17,435 nt of DNA from an uncultured Eubacteriales bacterium. GTDB taxonomy: Bacteria > Bacillota > Clostridia > Lachnospirales > Anaerotignaceae. Below, piece after piece: positions 1 to 7,456 of the stretch. The stretch's first letter is position 1. Every line of letters begins with the position of its first letter. The stretch spans positions 1 to 17,435 of the forward strand of contig CABPCX010000008.1 of assembly GCA_902406135.1 (NCBI GenBank), read 5' to 3'. The translations under genes and the position numbers were made by a program. The notes under the pieces are model-generated. The model made no database searches. It worked only from the letters and a program-made list of their open reading frames with translations, and had not been told where the DNA came from.

Positions 1-45
1 TATGTTAATATATTTCCGTTAAAAGCCGACATTTTTACACACATG

Positions 46-75
46 AAAAACAGGGAACCGTAAAACGGTTCCCTG
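46..75 (-). terminator. Rho-independent terminator of the YkvI-like gene
   Basis: A perfect 10-bp stem (CAGGGAACCG at 51-60, CGGTTCCCTG at 66-75) encloses a TAAAA loop. On the minus strand the stem is followed by TTTTT (46-50), and it lies 16 bases past the stop codon of the transporter gene. The left edge of the window (1-45) holds nothing I can recognise. Confidence 0.9.
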
Positions 76-91
76 TAAAATATAGGCTAAA

Positions 92-1249
92 TTATTCTCC
101 TTTGTATTCAGGATGCTCGTTGAGGAACTTTCTGTTTCTCTTGAATCCGATTGTAAGGAAAGGAAGAACGATAACGAAAATTCCGATTGTACCACAGTAG
201 CTGTAACCATATTTGATAACGTTTGTAAGACCTACTGTTGAGAAGAGCATAACGACAACGCTTACGAGTAAAGCGATGATGAAAGCGCTCTTTCTTGAAT
301 CCATTGTCTGGAATACTTTGATACTATTCTGGAAACGAGGAATAAGTCCGTAGATTGATGTAACAGCTGTTGAAATGAAGCACATGCAAAGAGCGATAGC
401 GTAGCAAATAGGAAGAGCTGCCATACCTGTCTGCTGAGCAACATAAAGTGTAGGAACAGCTGTGTTACCTGTTGCAAGGTAGCTGTCTGCGCCTGTGTCA
501 TACCAAGCAAGAAGCATTACTGTACTAAGAGCAAGTGCAACACCGTTCATGATCATACCGATAACTGCAGCCTTTGTACAAGCTTTTTTGTTCTTAAGTA
601 CAACTGATGTACCGATGATAGCAGGAACAACAACGCACTGGAAACCAGCATAGTTGAATACACGCTCAACAACTTTGAATGCTGTACCTGTTGAAGGCAT
701 CTCTGAGTAAACCTGAGCAATTCCTTCGGGTCTTATAACGATACCAGTAATGTAGATGATACCGATAGAAATAAGAATGATGATTGACATAACACCTGAT
801 GCTTTAGCAACAAGGTTAGCACCGAACATAACAAGGAGGATAGTAAGGATTGTAACGATTACTATACCTACCATGTAAGGAACGCCGTACTGTGCGAAAA
901 GTTCTCCGGCACCAGCGAAACATGCTGAAACTGCACAGATAACAATAACATAGAAATAAATCTCAAAGAGTATCTCAAGTTTCGTATAAGGAGCAAACAG
1001 GTGGCAGAATATTTCTTTGTAGTTTGTATATCCTGTTGTGTTTGCCATGATCATAACTTCTCTAAGAACGAATCCGAGAAGGATCATAGCTGCTGCTGCC
1101 ATAATAGGAGCATACCAGCCGAACTGTACGAAGTACTGTGTAGCCTGGTTACCAGAAGCGAAACCGCCGCCGGCGTGTGATCCAAACCATACAGAAGCAA
1201 TTGAGAAACATGTACCTAATGATACTTTTTTACTTACATCACTTGACAT
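92..1249 (-). CDS. YkvI-like integral membrane transporter
   Basis: A 385-residue, very hydrophobic protein with about ten to eleven predicted membrane segments, probably an inner-membrane solute carrier of the YkvI family (LeuT-fold APC-related). The N-terminal stretch with FGSHAGGGFASGNQ at about residues 22-35 breaks the first helix in the way typical of LeuT-fold carriers and of YkvI proteins. The C-terminus is a short charged tail. The ATG at 1249 is preceded on its strand by GGGGTG about nine bases upstream. The gene appears monocistronic: a terminator follows, and a long structured leader and a sigma-A promoter precede it, so expression is probably controlled in the leader. The substrate cannot be told from sequence; family members are only loosely annotated as amino-acid or branched-chain carriers. 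The family call is fairly sure, the substrate unknown. Confidence 0.8.
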   Translation of the reverse strand: MSSDVSKKVSLGTCFSIASVWFGSHAGGGFASGNQATQYFVQFGWYAPIMAAAAMILLGFVLREVMIMANTTGYTNYKEIFCHLFAPYTKLEILFEIYFYVIVICAVSACFAGAGELFAQYGVPYMVGIVIVTILTILLVMFGANLVAKASGVMSIIILISIGIIYITGIVIRPEGIAQVYSEMPSTGTAFKVVERVFNYAGFQCVVVPAIIGTSVVLKNKKACTKAAVIGMIMNGVALALSTVMLLAWYDTGADSYLATGNTAVPTLYVAQQTGMAALPICYAIALCMCFISTAVTSIYGLIPRFQNSIKVFQTMDSRKSAFIIALLVSVVVMLFSTVGLTNVIKYGYSYCGTIGIFVIVLPFLTIGFKRNRKFLNEHPEYKGE

Positions 1250-1480
1250 TTAATTCACACCCCATTTTATTAGATTTTAAAGGATCAAATTACACCGATA
1301 GTTAATTAAACAGTCAACTGATATAATATGTATGTACAATTCCTGACTATTTATTAACCTTCGGCAATACAGCTTTACTCTGAAGATGGCCATCCGCTTT
1401 TCAGCTGTTTATATACACGGGAACCCTGCCCCGCATATTGAACTTTAGTTAAGCATAATAATATGGCATAAGTTCAATAC
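1250..1480 (-). promoter_or_regulatory. Long structured leader RNA, candidate riboswitch or attenuator
   Basis: This region fills most of the gene-free stretch 1250-1790. Read on the minus strand, the transcript starts near 1480. Its first arm TATTGAACTT (minus strand, 1479-1470) is a perfect complement of AAGTTCAATA (1445-1436). The second arm can instead pair with TATTGCCGAA (1369-1360), closing a three-way junction. The junction holds a GC-rich GGG/CCC hairpin (about 1414-1430) and an ACAGCT/AGCTGT hairpin (about 1369-1409). One strand with two partners is the usual layout of a switching leader. I do not recognise the aptamer: T-box, SAM, TPP, lysine, glycine and guanidine-I core motifs are absent. 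No U-tracted terminator is visible, so control, if any, might be at translation. Upstream of it, 1516-1790 is AT-rich with nothing else recognised. Confidence 0.4.
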
Positions 1481-1486
1481 ATATAG

Positions 1487-1515
1487 ATAATAGCCTATCG
1501 TTAAGATTTTTTCAA
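1487..1515 (-). promoter_or_regulatory. Sigma-A promoter of the YkvI-like gene
   Basis: On the minus strand TTGAAA (1515-1510) and TATTAT (1492-1487) are separated by exactly 17 bases. The predicted transcript begins near 1480, just before the first arm of the leader hairpin. Confidence 0.6.
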
Positions 1516-1790
1516 TCGGCTAATTTAACAAAAATACATCATTATAATACAACCCAGGAACTTCTTGTGATTTTTTTTGTAAGTTTTGCACTATTTCAGT
1601 CATTAAATATCTACTTTTCATACATTTTATATACTAAAATCATATCTCCATTATACCACAACTGTCGTCATACAAGTCTCAGCTAATTTTTTCGCTTTTT
1701 CTCTTATAATATTCTGCCGCTAATAATATATTTCTATTTTTTCTCTAATATTACAGTTAAATTTCAATTCTTAAGAAAAGTATAAGTATA

Positions 1791-1819
1791 TTGACTTTTC
1801 TGTCTACAAACCGTAAACT
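1791..1819 (+). promoter_or_regulatory. Likely promoter of the BlaI-type operon
   Basis: TTGACT (1791-1796) and TAAACT (1814-1819) are 17 bases apart, 38 bases before the chosen repressor start. An imperfect dyad TACAAACCGTA (1805-1815) lies in the spacer and the start of the -10. It recalls the TACAnnTGTA operators of BlaI/MecI/CopY repressors, but the match is partial. Confidence 0.45.
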
Positions 1820-1856
1820 AAAATTAAATCTACAACATATAGACCATAAGGATGTG

Positions 1857-2225
1857 ATGCCTATGATAAGCCGTATGACAGAAGCCGAAGAAAAGCTTGC
1901 CGACATCATCTGGTCAAATGAGCCCATTGCTTCTAAGGATCTTATAAGTATATGTTCTCAAAAACTGGACTGGAAAAAATCTACAACCTATACTCTTCTC
2001 AAAAGGCTCGAAGATAAAAAAATATTTAAAAACGAAAAAAGTGTAATAACTTCACTTGTTACTAAAAATGAATATCTTGCTCAGCAAGGATGCAAATTTA
2101 TCGATACCGAATTTGGCGGGTCACTCCCCGCTTTCATATCTGCCTTTACAAAAAAAAGAAAGCTTACCAAAACCGATATTATAAGTATTAAAGAAATGAT
2201 CAAAAATTTTGAGGAGGTAGAATAA
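1857..2225 (+). CDS. BlaI/MecI/CopY-family transcriptional repressor
   Basis: A 122-residue winged-helix repressor. The N-terminus (MTEAEEKLADIIWS) and the recognition-helix region WKKSTTYTLLKRLEDKK match the BlaI/MecI pattern; the C-terminal part is the dimerisation helix region. In this family the repressor silences its own operon until cleaved by, or in response to, a membrane M56 protease, and that partner follows here with a one-base overlap (TAATG at 2223-2227). I chose ATG 1857 because AAGG (1848-1851) lies five bases upstream and the open frame further upstream runs through the promoter. ATG 1863 is an alternative. The target may be the local operon, which has no beta-lactamase gene, so a resistance role is not indicated. 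Confidence 0.85.
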   Translation: MPMISRMTEAEEKLADIIWSNEPIASKDLISICSQKLDWKKSTTYTLLKRLEDKKIFKNEKSVITSLVTKNEYLAQQGCKFIDTEFGGSLPAFISAFTKKRKLTKTDIISIKEMIKNFEEVE

Positions 2226-3562
2226 TGGAAAACATTCTTTCTTCCTTAATAGGTCTGACAATAGGAGGTACATTCCTAATACTTGCTGCTTTCATTATCC
2301 GTACACTGTTTAAAAGAATACCGGGAATTTTTATGTACTTGATATGGATAATAGTTTTTATAAATCTTGTATGCCCGTTTTCTTTCAAGGTTCCCTATGA
2401 AGGCAGGTCAGACATATTTAATATACAGACCATTTCATCCAAAAAAACAGACGTTCAAAACGAAAATTCGATTGAGTTGTCAGACCATGCATATAACGAA
2501 ACCGTTGATAAGCCATTTATATATGAACATATTTTTGAAGCAATATGGCTTTGCGGTACAGCTGTAATTCTCCTTATAAATATTTTCAAAATCTATTCAT
2601 TAAAAAACAAGCTTAGGTTTTCTGAAAATTTATATGACAATGTATATGAGAATAAAAATATATCCGTTCCTTTTGTTACCGGATGGGTATCACCTAAAAT
2701 ATATATACCGTCAAACATTGATAAAAGCGAAAAGGAATATATAATTCTTCATGAAAAGATACATATAAAGCATAAGGATAACTACATTAAAACAGCTGCA
2801 TATATAATTCTTGCCATACACTGGTTCAACCCTTTTGTCTAGGCAGCCTATACTATGTTTTCGGAAGATATTGAAAGATTTTGCGATGAGTCTGTAATTA
2901 GAATTCTTGGTAAAGAAATAAAGAAGAATTATTCCTTTACCCTTTTGAAAATGGCATCGGACAAATCTGTTTTTGATTCAGCAGTTTTAGAGTTTGGTGA
3001 AAATGCAACTAAACGAAGAATATCAAATGTTCTTAACTACAAAAAGCCAACTTTTATAGTTACCGCAGCGGCAGCATCAGCCCTTTTGTTTGTAGGATGC
3101 GGAGCATTTTTAACCCCGACTTCTACTGATGAATCAGTTAAAATCGAAAGTATAGTTCCTTCCGGTTTTGTGGAATTGGAATGTGAAATACCTTTTAACA
3201 CTGACTTTTCTACTGATACATACGATTTCAGTGTAAGTCTTCCTGAAGAAGCCGCGGAATACTGCACTCTGGAGTACTATGATGACAGCTATCCTATATG
3301 TCTTATTAAATTCACCAAAGGTGAAAATGTTGGAAATATAGGTATGTTCTCATTCTTCAGCGAAGAAGAGTATGATGCAATGGACCCTTCTCAGATGCCC
3401 GTACCTACAGAGGTTTTCAGAAAAGATGGCATAGTTATTGCATTCAACGGTGTTCAGGATTCGATTTTTGAAATTGGCACAGAAGAAGCAAAAATCGTTG
3501 AAATTTATCATTCAGCTGTTTCCGAAGTTCTCAAAACAGTTGAATTTTCAAAAATTAATTAA
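2225..3562 (+). pseudogene. M56/BlaR1-type membrane sensor protease with in-frame TAG
   Basis: Read through, this is a 445-residue BlaR1-like protein: membrane segments at the N-terminus, a zinc-protease motif HEKIH (about residues 179-183), the family sequence HWFNPFV, then TAG (2840-2842), then AAYTMFSEDIERFCDE in the same frame. Relatives have Trp right after HWFNPxV, so TGG to TAG is the simplest explanation. A last membrane segment with LLFVGCG (about residues 287-293) is followed by a predicted extracellular domain of about 140 residues. That domain is closely similar to the C-terminal domain of the next gene. As written, translation ends at residue 205: the HExxH pair would be made, but not the downstream ED..CDE element or the sensor domain. 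A restart at ATG 2855 would give a fragment with no protease motif. RBS GAGGAGG at 2211-2217. Decay, readthrough and sequencing error are all possible. Confidence 0.8.
3335..3544 (+). repeat. Duplicated domain, copy 1 (C-terminus of M56 sensor)
   Basis: A 70-codon block containing EEEYDAMDPSQMPVPTE and DGIVIAFNGVQDS. An ungapped hand alignment with copy 2 (4006-4215) gives about 50 of 70 identical residues. The weaker similarity extends upstream to about 3221. Many codon differences are synonymous, which suggests selection on the protein. Confidence 0.85.
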
Positions 3563-3579
3563 TAATGGGAGGTAATATT

Positions 3580-4224
3580 ATGAAATCATCAAAGAAAACA
3601 CTTATCACAGCAATTATCGCAGGAAGCCTTTCCGTATCAGCCATCGCTGTTGCAGAGCCTGTAATACAGGATATATCAGCAAAATTTAATCCGGAAATTA
3701 AATACACTCTCAACGGCAAAGAGATTATGGAAGGCAAAGGAGCCCTTGTATATGAAGACAGAGTATATATTCCTGTAAGAGATGTATCTGAGTCTCTTGG
3801 AATAAATGTAGACTATAAAGACAATACAGTTATTTTGGAACAGGCTGAACCTTCTATTTTTGTAGAAAAATCAGCATCCATAAAATATAATGGCAAAGAT
3901 TACGTTTTAAAAGCTGCTTTCCCTGAGGAAATAGCTGATTATGTAACCTTAGAAGCTGCAGAAAATATGTGCTTAGTAAAATTTGATAAAGACGGCAAAA
4001 CAGCTAACATCGGTTCATTCACATTCTACACTGAAGAAGAATATGACGCTATGGACCCCACTCAGATGCCTGTACCCACAGAAGCTCTTAGACAGGACGG
4101 CATTGTAATCGGATTTACAGGTGTCCAGGATTCAGTTTTTGAAGCCGGTACAGAAGAAGCAAAATTAGTTGAAGACTATCATTCTAAGACAGCAGATATT
4201 CTTAAAACAGTTAAACTCGCTTAA
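3580..4224 (+). CDS. Secreted stalk-domain protein sharing the sensor's C-terminal domain
   Basis: A 214-residue exported protein. Residues 1-26 form a signal peptide (lysines, a hydrophobic core, cleavage probably near AVA-E). Residues 41-88 match the copper amine oxidase N-terminal-like (stalk) domain, with LNGKEI, VYIPVRDVSESLG and VDYKDNTVILE, a non-catalytic fold common on clostridial surface proteins. Residues about 108-212 match the extracellular domain of the preceding M56 sensor. ATG 3580 was chosen over the in-frame ATG 3565 because GGGAGG (3567-3572) lies seven bases upstream and the shorter form starts with a proper signal peptide. It begins 17 bases after the sensor stop and is the last gene before a strong terminator, so it is in the BlaI operon. 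The function of the shared domain is unknown. Confidence 0.8.
   Translation: MKSSKKTLITAIIAGSLSVSAIAVAEPVIQDISAKFNPEIKYTLNGKEIMEGKGALVYEDRVYIPVRDVSESLGINVDYKDNTVILEQAEPSIFVEKSASIKYNGKDYVLKAAFPEEIADYVTLEAAENMCLVKFDKDGKTANIGSFTFYTEEEYDAMDPTQMPVPTEALRQDGIVIGFTGVQDSVFEAGTEEAKLVEDYHSKTADILKTVKLA
4006..4215 (+). repeat. Duplicated domain, copy 2 (C-terminus of stalk protein)
   Basis: The second copy of the block at 3335-3544, including EEEYDAMDPTQMPVPTE and DGIVIGFTGVQDS, of the same length with no gaps in a hand alignment. It lies at the same position relative to the protein end as copy 1. Confidence 0.85.
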
Positions 4225-4232
4225 GTTAAATT

Positions 4233-4270
4233 AAAAAAAGTCCCATCTTAATTTAAGAGGGGCTTTTTTA
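4233..4270. terminator. Bidirectional terminator
   Basis: A hairpin with stem AGTCCC/GGGGCT, then one bulged A, then TCTTA/TAAGA, flanked by AAAAAA on the left and TTTTTT on the right. It can end the BlaI operon from the left and the XRE gene from the right. Confidence 0.88.
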
Positions 4271-4273
4271 TTT

Positions 4274-4573
4274 TCATATTTTTATACTATGTTTTTTTCT
4301 TAAAATTTCAACCATATTTACAATAACTTCTGCTTCTTCATCACTTAGGTCAGTAATGTCAACAACACGCTTTTTTTCAAGTCCCAGTAAATAATCGGTT
4401 GTAACTCCAAATACAGCTGCCATCTTTATTAAAACATCGTATGATGGATATCTGATTTCAGTTTCATAGGCAGAAATCATAGCCTTAGACACTCCTACTC
4501 TTTTTGCCAGTTCATCTTGTGTCATATGCTTTTCCTGTCTCAGCTTTTTAATATTTGTTCTAAAATCGACCAT
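4274..4573 (-). CDS. XRE-family helix-turn-helix regulator
   Basis: A 99-residue Cro/CI-type DNA-binding protein. Residues about 6-64 form the HTH_3 domain, with MTQDELAKRVGVSKAMISAYE as helices two and three, and end in the usual TTDYLLGL. A short acidic and then helical tail (DLSDEEAEVIVNMVEIL) probably serves dimerisation. I start at ATG 4573 because GGTGA lies six bases upstream; an in-frame GTG at 4582 is the alternative. It is divergent from the small membrane peptide gene at 4699. The 125 bases between them contain several TATA/CTAT near-repeats (about 4600-4660) that could be its operators. Its targets are unknown, but the divergent gene is the obvious candidate. Confidence 0.88.
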   Translation of the reverse strand: MVDFRTNIKKLRQEKHMTQDELAKRVGVSKAMISAYETEIRYPSYDVLIKMAAVFGVTTDYLLGLEKKRVVDITDLSDEEAEVIVNMVEILRKKHSIKI

Positions 4574-4646
4574 TTTCGTCACCAGCCTTTACAAATAGTG
4601 TATAGATAGTATATTTGCTATAGGTTGATTTTATTTATAATAATAG

Positions 4647-4674
4647 TTGACTATATTATCCATAAAGCTATAAT
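4647..4674 (+). promoter_or_regulatory. Sigma-A promoter of the 51-residue peptide gene
   Basis: TTGACT (4647-4652) and TATAAT (4669-4674) are 16 bases apart. The -35 is the centre of the dyad ATAGTTGACTAT (4643-4654), a plausible repressor site. Transcription would start near 4681, right at the AGGTGGTG ribosome binding site, giving a very short leader. Confidence 0.65.
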
Positions 4675-4698
4675 ATAATTAGGTGGTGATGTTAAAAA

Positions 4699-4854
4699 AT
4701 GGCATATCATAAATATAAAAACAAATCTGGAGGATATTATCGCCACAGAAACAGAGCCGGTAAATACTCCACAACTCCAGGATGTCTGGTTTCACTATTG
4801 TCATTGGCTGCATCTATATTAGCAGTTACTGCGGCAGTTATTTCTATCTTCTAA
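4699..4854 (+). CDS. 51-residue basic membrane peptide
   Basis: The sequence encodes MAYHKYKNKSGGYYRHRNRAGK, which includes a very basic, Tyr/His-rich N-terminal half, then STTPGC, then one hydrophobic segment (about residues 30-51) ending in VISIF. It would sit in the membrane with the positive half inside. The start is supported by AGGTGGTG (4681-4688), ten bases upstream, and by a good promoter just before it. The divergent XRE regulator may control it, and the YHYH protein gene follows 73 bases later. I do not recognise a family. The layout (small membrane peptide with an adjacent HTH regulator) resembles holin-like, bacteriocin-like and type I toxin peptides, but no such role can be shown here. 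Confidence 0.6.
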   Translation: MAYHKYKNKSGGYYRHRNRAGKYSTTPGCLVSLLSLAASILAVTAAVISIF

Positions 4855-4927
4855 AATCTTTTAGTAAATTTTTAAGATTGTATCGTCCGTGTTGTTTATT
4901 TCTGTCTAATCAAAAGGAGATTTTTAA

Positions 4928-5587
4928 ATGAAAAAATTTTTTGCTTGTATTTTATCTTTAAATTTATTATTTACCAGTGTTCCTGTATATGCCCACAGCG
5001 GACGTACTGATTCATCCGGAGGCCACCACGATTATAAAAATGTAAGCGGCTTAGGTTCTTACCATTATCATCATGGCTATGGACCCCATCTTCATCCTAA
5101 TGGAATCTGCCCTTACAGTAGCTCTTCCGCTTATAGCTCTTCCAGTCAGAGCTCAAGTTCTTCCGGCAGCTCATATACTTACAAGCCTAAAACAGAAGTT
5201 ACTTATCTTGGAACAGCATATAAATCTTCTATTACAGCATATATCGACGGATATTATATACCGACTATAGATTATAACGGCAATACATATGTAATTGCTG
5301 AAGACTTAAACAATTATGGTTTTGACGTTGAGTGGGTTTCCGAAGAAAGAGCTTTAAAAATTAAAGCCAACCCTTACAAAGCTAAAGGACAGGCTTCACC
5401 GTCATTAACACAGAATTCATTTAATGTTATAAAAAGTGATATTAAGGCTTTATATTATAATGGTACAACTAACGAGTATGTAGAAGTTGCATCATATAAT
5501 ATCGGTGGAAAAACGCTTATCAATGTGACAAATATAGGTTCTAGATATTTAGACACCCAGACAAATACTCTCTGGATAATTTTATAA
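4928..5587 (+). CDS. Secreted YHYH-domain protein
   Basis: A 219-residue exported protein. A signal peptide ends at VPVYA (residues 18-22), so the mature chain would begin with His23. Residues 23-63 are a YHYH-type domain (HSGRTDSSGGHHD, SYHYHHGYGPHLHPNG, CPY), rich in His and probably metal-binding. Residues 64-83 are a Ser-rich linker. Residues about 92-147 resemble the stalk / copper amine oxidase N-terminal-like fold (YIDGYYIPTIDYNGNTYVIAEDL followed by VEWVSEERALKI). The C-terminal 70 residues are unassigned. The RBS AAAGGAG (4912-4918) is well placed for ATG 4928, and a terminator follows 17 bases after the stop. The family has no settled function; the domain reading is confident. Confidence 0.82.
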   Translation: MKKFFACILSLNLLFTSVPVYAHSGRTDSSGGHHDYKNVSGLGSYHYHHGYGPHLHPNGICPYSSSSAYSSSSQSSSSSGSSYTYKPKTEVTYLGTAYKSSITAYIDGYYIPTIDYNGNTYVIAEDLNNYGFDVEWVSEERALKIKANPYKAKGQASPSLTQNSFNVIKSDIKALYYNGTTNEYVEVASYNIGGKTLINVTNIGSRYLDTQTNTLWIIL

Positions 5588-5600
5588 TTTAAATATACAT

Positions 5601-5634
5601 ATAAAAAGCACTTCCTTACGGAAGTGCTTTCTTA
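5601..5634. terminator. Bidirectional terminator
   Basis: A perfect 11-bp stem AAAGCACTTCC (5605-5615) / GGAAGTGCTTT (5620-5630) with a TTAC loop and short A and T tracts on the two sides. It serves the YHYH gene from the left and gap from the right. Confidence 0.85.
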
Positions 5635-5642
5635 ATATCAAA

Positions 5643-6665
<1,023 letters not shown>

Positions 6666-6733
6666 TTAGTATTGTTTTTTAAGAACCAAAAACATAATAA
6701 AATTAATATAGATTAAAAATCTGTGTTTTCGGA

Positions 6734-6768
6734 TTTCCATATATAAAAATTATAGCACATATTGGAAA
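6734..6768 (-). promoter_or_regulatory. gap promoter with flanking dyad
   Basis: On the minus strand TGC plus TATAAT (6757-6749) is a perfect extended -10. The -35 region is weak. An inverted repeat TTTCC (6734-6738) / GGAAA (6764-6768), with ATAT next to each inner end, encloses the -10 and could be an operator. Confidence 0.5.
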
Positions 6769-6887
6769 TATATAAAACCATTTATTTATAAAAATTTGTT
6801 TATAATATGATAAAATGCCCCACTGTTTATCTAATTATACTTGTATGAAAGAATAAAATAACATAAAATATTCACTGAGGTGATTAT

Positions 6888-7253
6888 ATGTTTTTTATAA
6901 TGGGAATAACCGAAGGCCGAAAAAGATTTGACCAGCTTTTCAGTATAATATGCCCTTTCTGCTCAAATGCGGGAAAAGCTGTAGTATATATGACATATAC
7001 ATGTTTAAGCCTGTTTTTTATACCTGTTTTTAAATGGAACAGACAGTATTATGTTGAAATGGAGTGCTGCGGCACATTATATATGTTAAATGAAGAAAAA
7101 GGCAGACAGATAGCATCGGGAAAAGATGTAATAATAACGCCCTCTGATTTGACTCCTGTTAATTACGGTACATACGAAAAAAGATGCCCTCAATGTGGAA
7201 GTGTAGTTGACAGAAGTTTTGACTACTGCCCAAGATGCGGAAAAAAGCTCTAA
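6888..7253 (+). CDS. Zinc-ribbon protein
   Basis: A 121-residue cytoplasmic protein with two candidate metal knuckles. The N-terminal part has CPFCSN (residues 22-25) and a later CCG (59-61), with a hydrophobic stretch TCLSLFFIPVFKW between them that may be buried or membrane-touching. The C-terminal part is a classical zinc ribbon: RCPQCGSVVDRSFDYCPRCG (residues 99-118). GAGGTG sits seven bases before ATG 6888. An in-frame ATG at 6900 is possible but less well spaced. A 42-residue acidic gene follows after 16 bases, so the two form an operon. Function is unknown; such proteins often bind nucleic acid or partner proteins. Confidence 0.75.
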   Translation: MFFIMGITEGRKRFDQLFSIICPFCSNAGKAVVYMTYTCLSLFFIPVFKWNRQYYVEMECCGTLYMLNEEKGRQIASGKDVIITPSDLTPVNYGTYEKRCPQCGSVVDRSFDYCPRCGKKL

Positions 7254-7269
7254 TAACGGAGGCAAAGTA

Positions 7270-7398
7270 ATGGGATTTGAAGATTTTCTAATTTTTAATA
7301 TGATAAATAAAGAAAAGGATAAAAAGGAAAAGGACGGATTCAACGATATAATTGATGATATCTTTGACAATGATAATGAAGAAAATAATGATTTCTGA
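7270..7398 (+). CDS. 42-residue acidic protein
   Basis: The start MGFEDFLIFNMINKEKDKKE is followed by a run rich in Asp, Glu and Asn. The frame is open further upstream, but CGGAGG (7258-7263) places the start at ATG 7270, just after the zinc-ribbon stop. It is probably translated from the same mRNA. No family is recognised. The first half could form an amphipathic helix and the tail is likely disordered. Confidence 0.55.
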   Translation: MGFEDFLIFNMINKEKDKKEKDGFNDIIDDIFDNDNEENNDF

Positions 7399-7416
7399 TT
7401 AGCTAAGGCTATGTAC

Positions 7417-7455
7417 GAAGCCCGTATATTCTGGGCTTCAAAATTTAATATATTA
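7417..7455 (+). terminator. Weak terminator-like hairpin
   Basis: Stem GAAGCCC (7417-7423) / GGGCTTC (7433-7439) with a nine-base loop, followed by AAAATTTAATATATT instead of a clean T tract. It probably ends the zinc-ribbon operon; its value for sigK on the other strand is doubtful. Confidence 0.45.
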
Positions 7456-7456
7456 T

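Noticed and set aside
1360..1367. CCGAAGG in the YkvI leader as sign of a glycine aptamer
   Set aside because: GGAGAG before it and CAAAAGGACAG after it are absent, in contrast to the true aptamer at 15951-16059.
1250..1480. T-box or guanidine-I riboswitch in the YkvI leader
   Set aside because: The T-box core (GGNACCGCG), a downstream terminator and the guanidine-I core sequences are all missing. The GGGTTCCC element is just a hairpin.
1791..1856. TTG start for the BlaI-like gene, 22 codons earlier
   Set aside because: That stretch contains the probable promoter, has no ribosome site before it, and its residues do not fit the family N-terminus.
2840..2842. TAG as pyrrolysine or other recoding
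   Set aside because: Nothing around it suggests an insertion element, the position is a conserved Trp in relatives, and a second gene in the window is broken by TAA, so mutation or base error is simpler. Kept only as a test in the finding.
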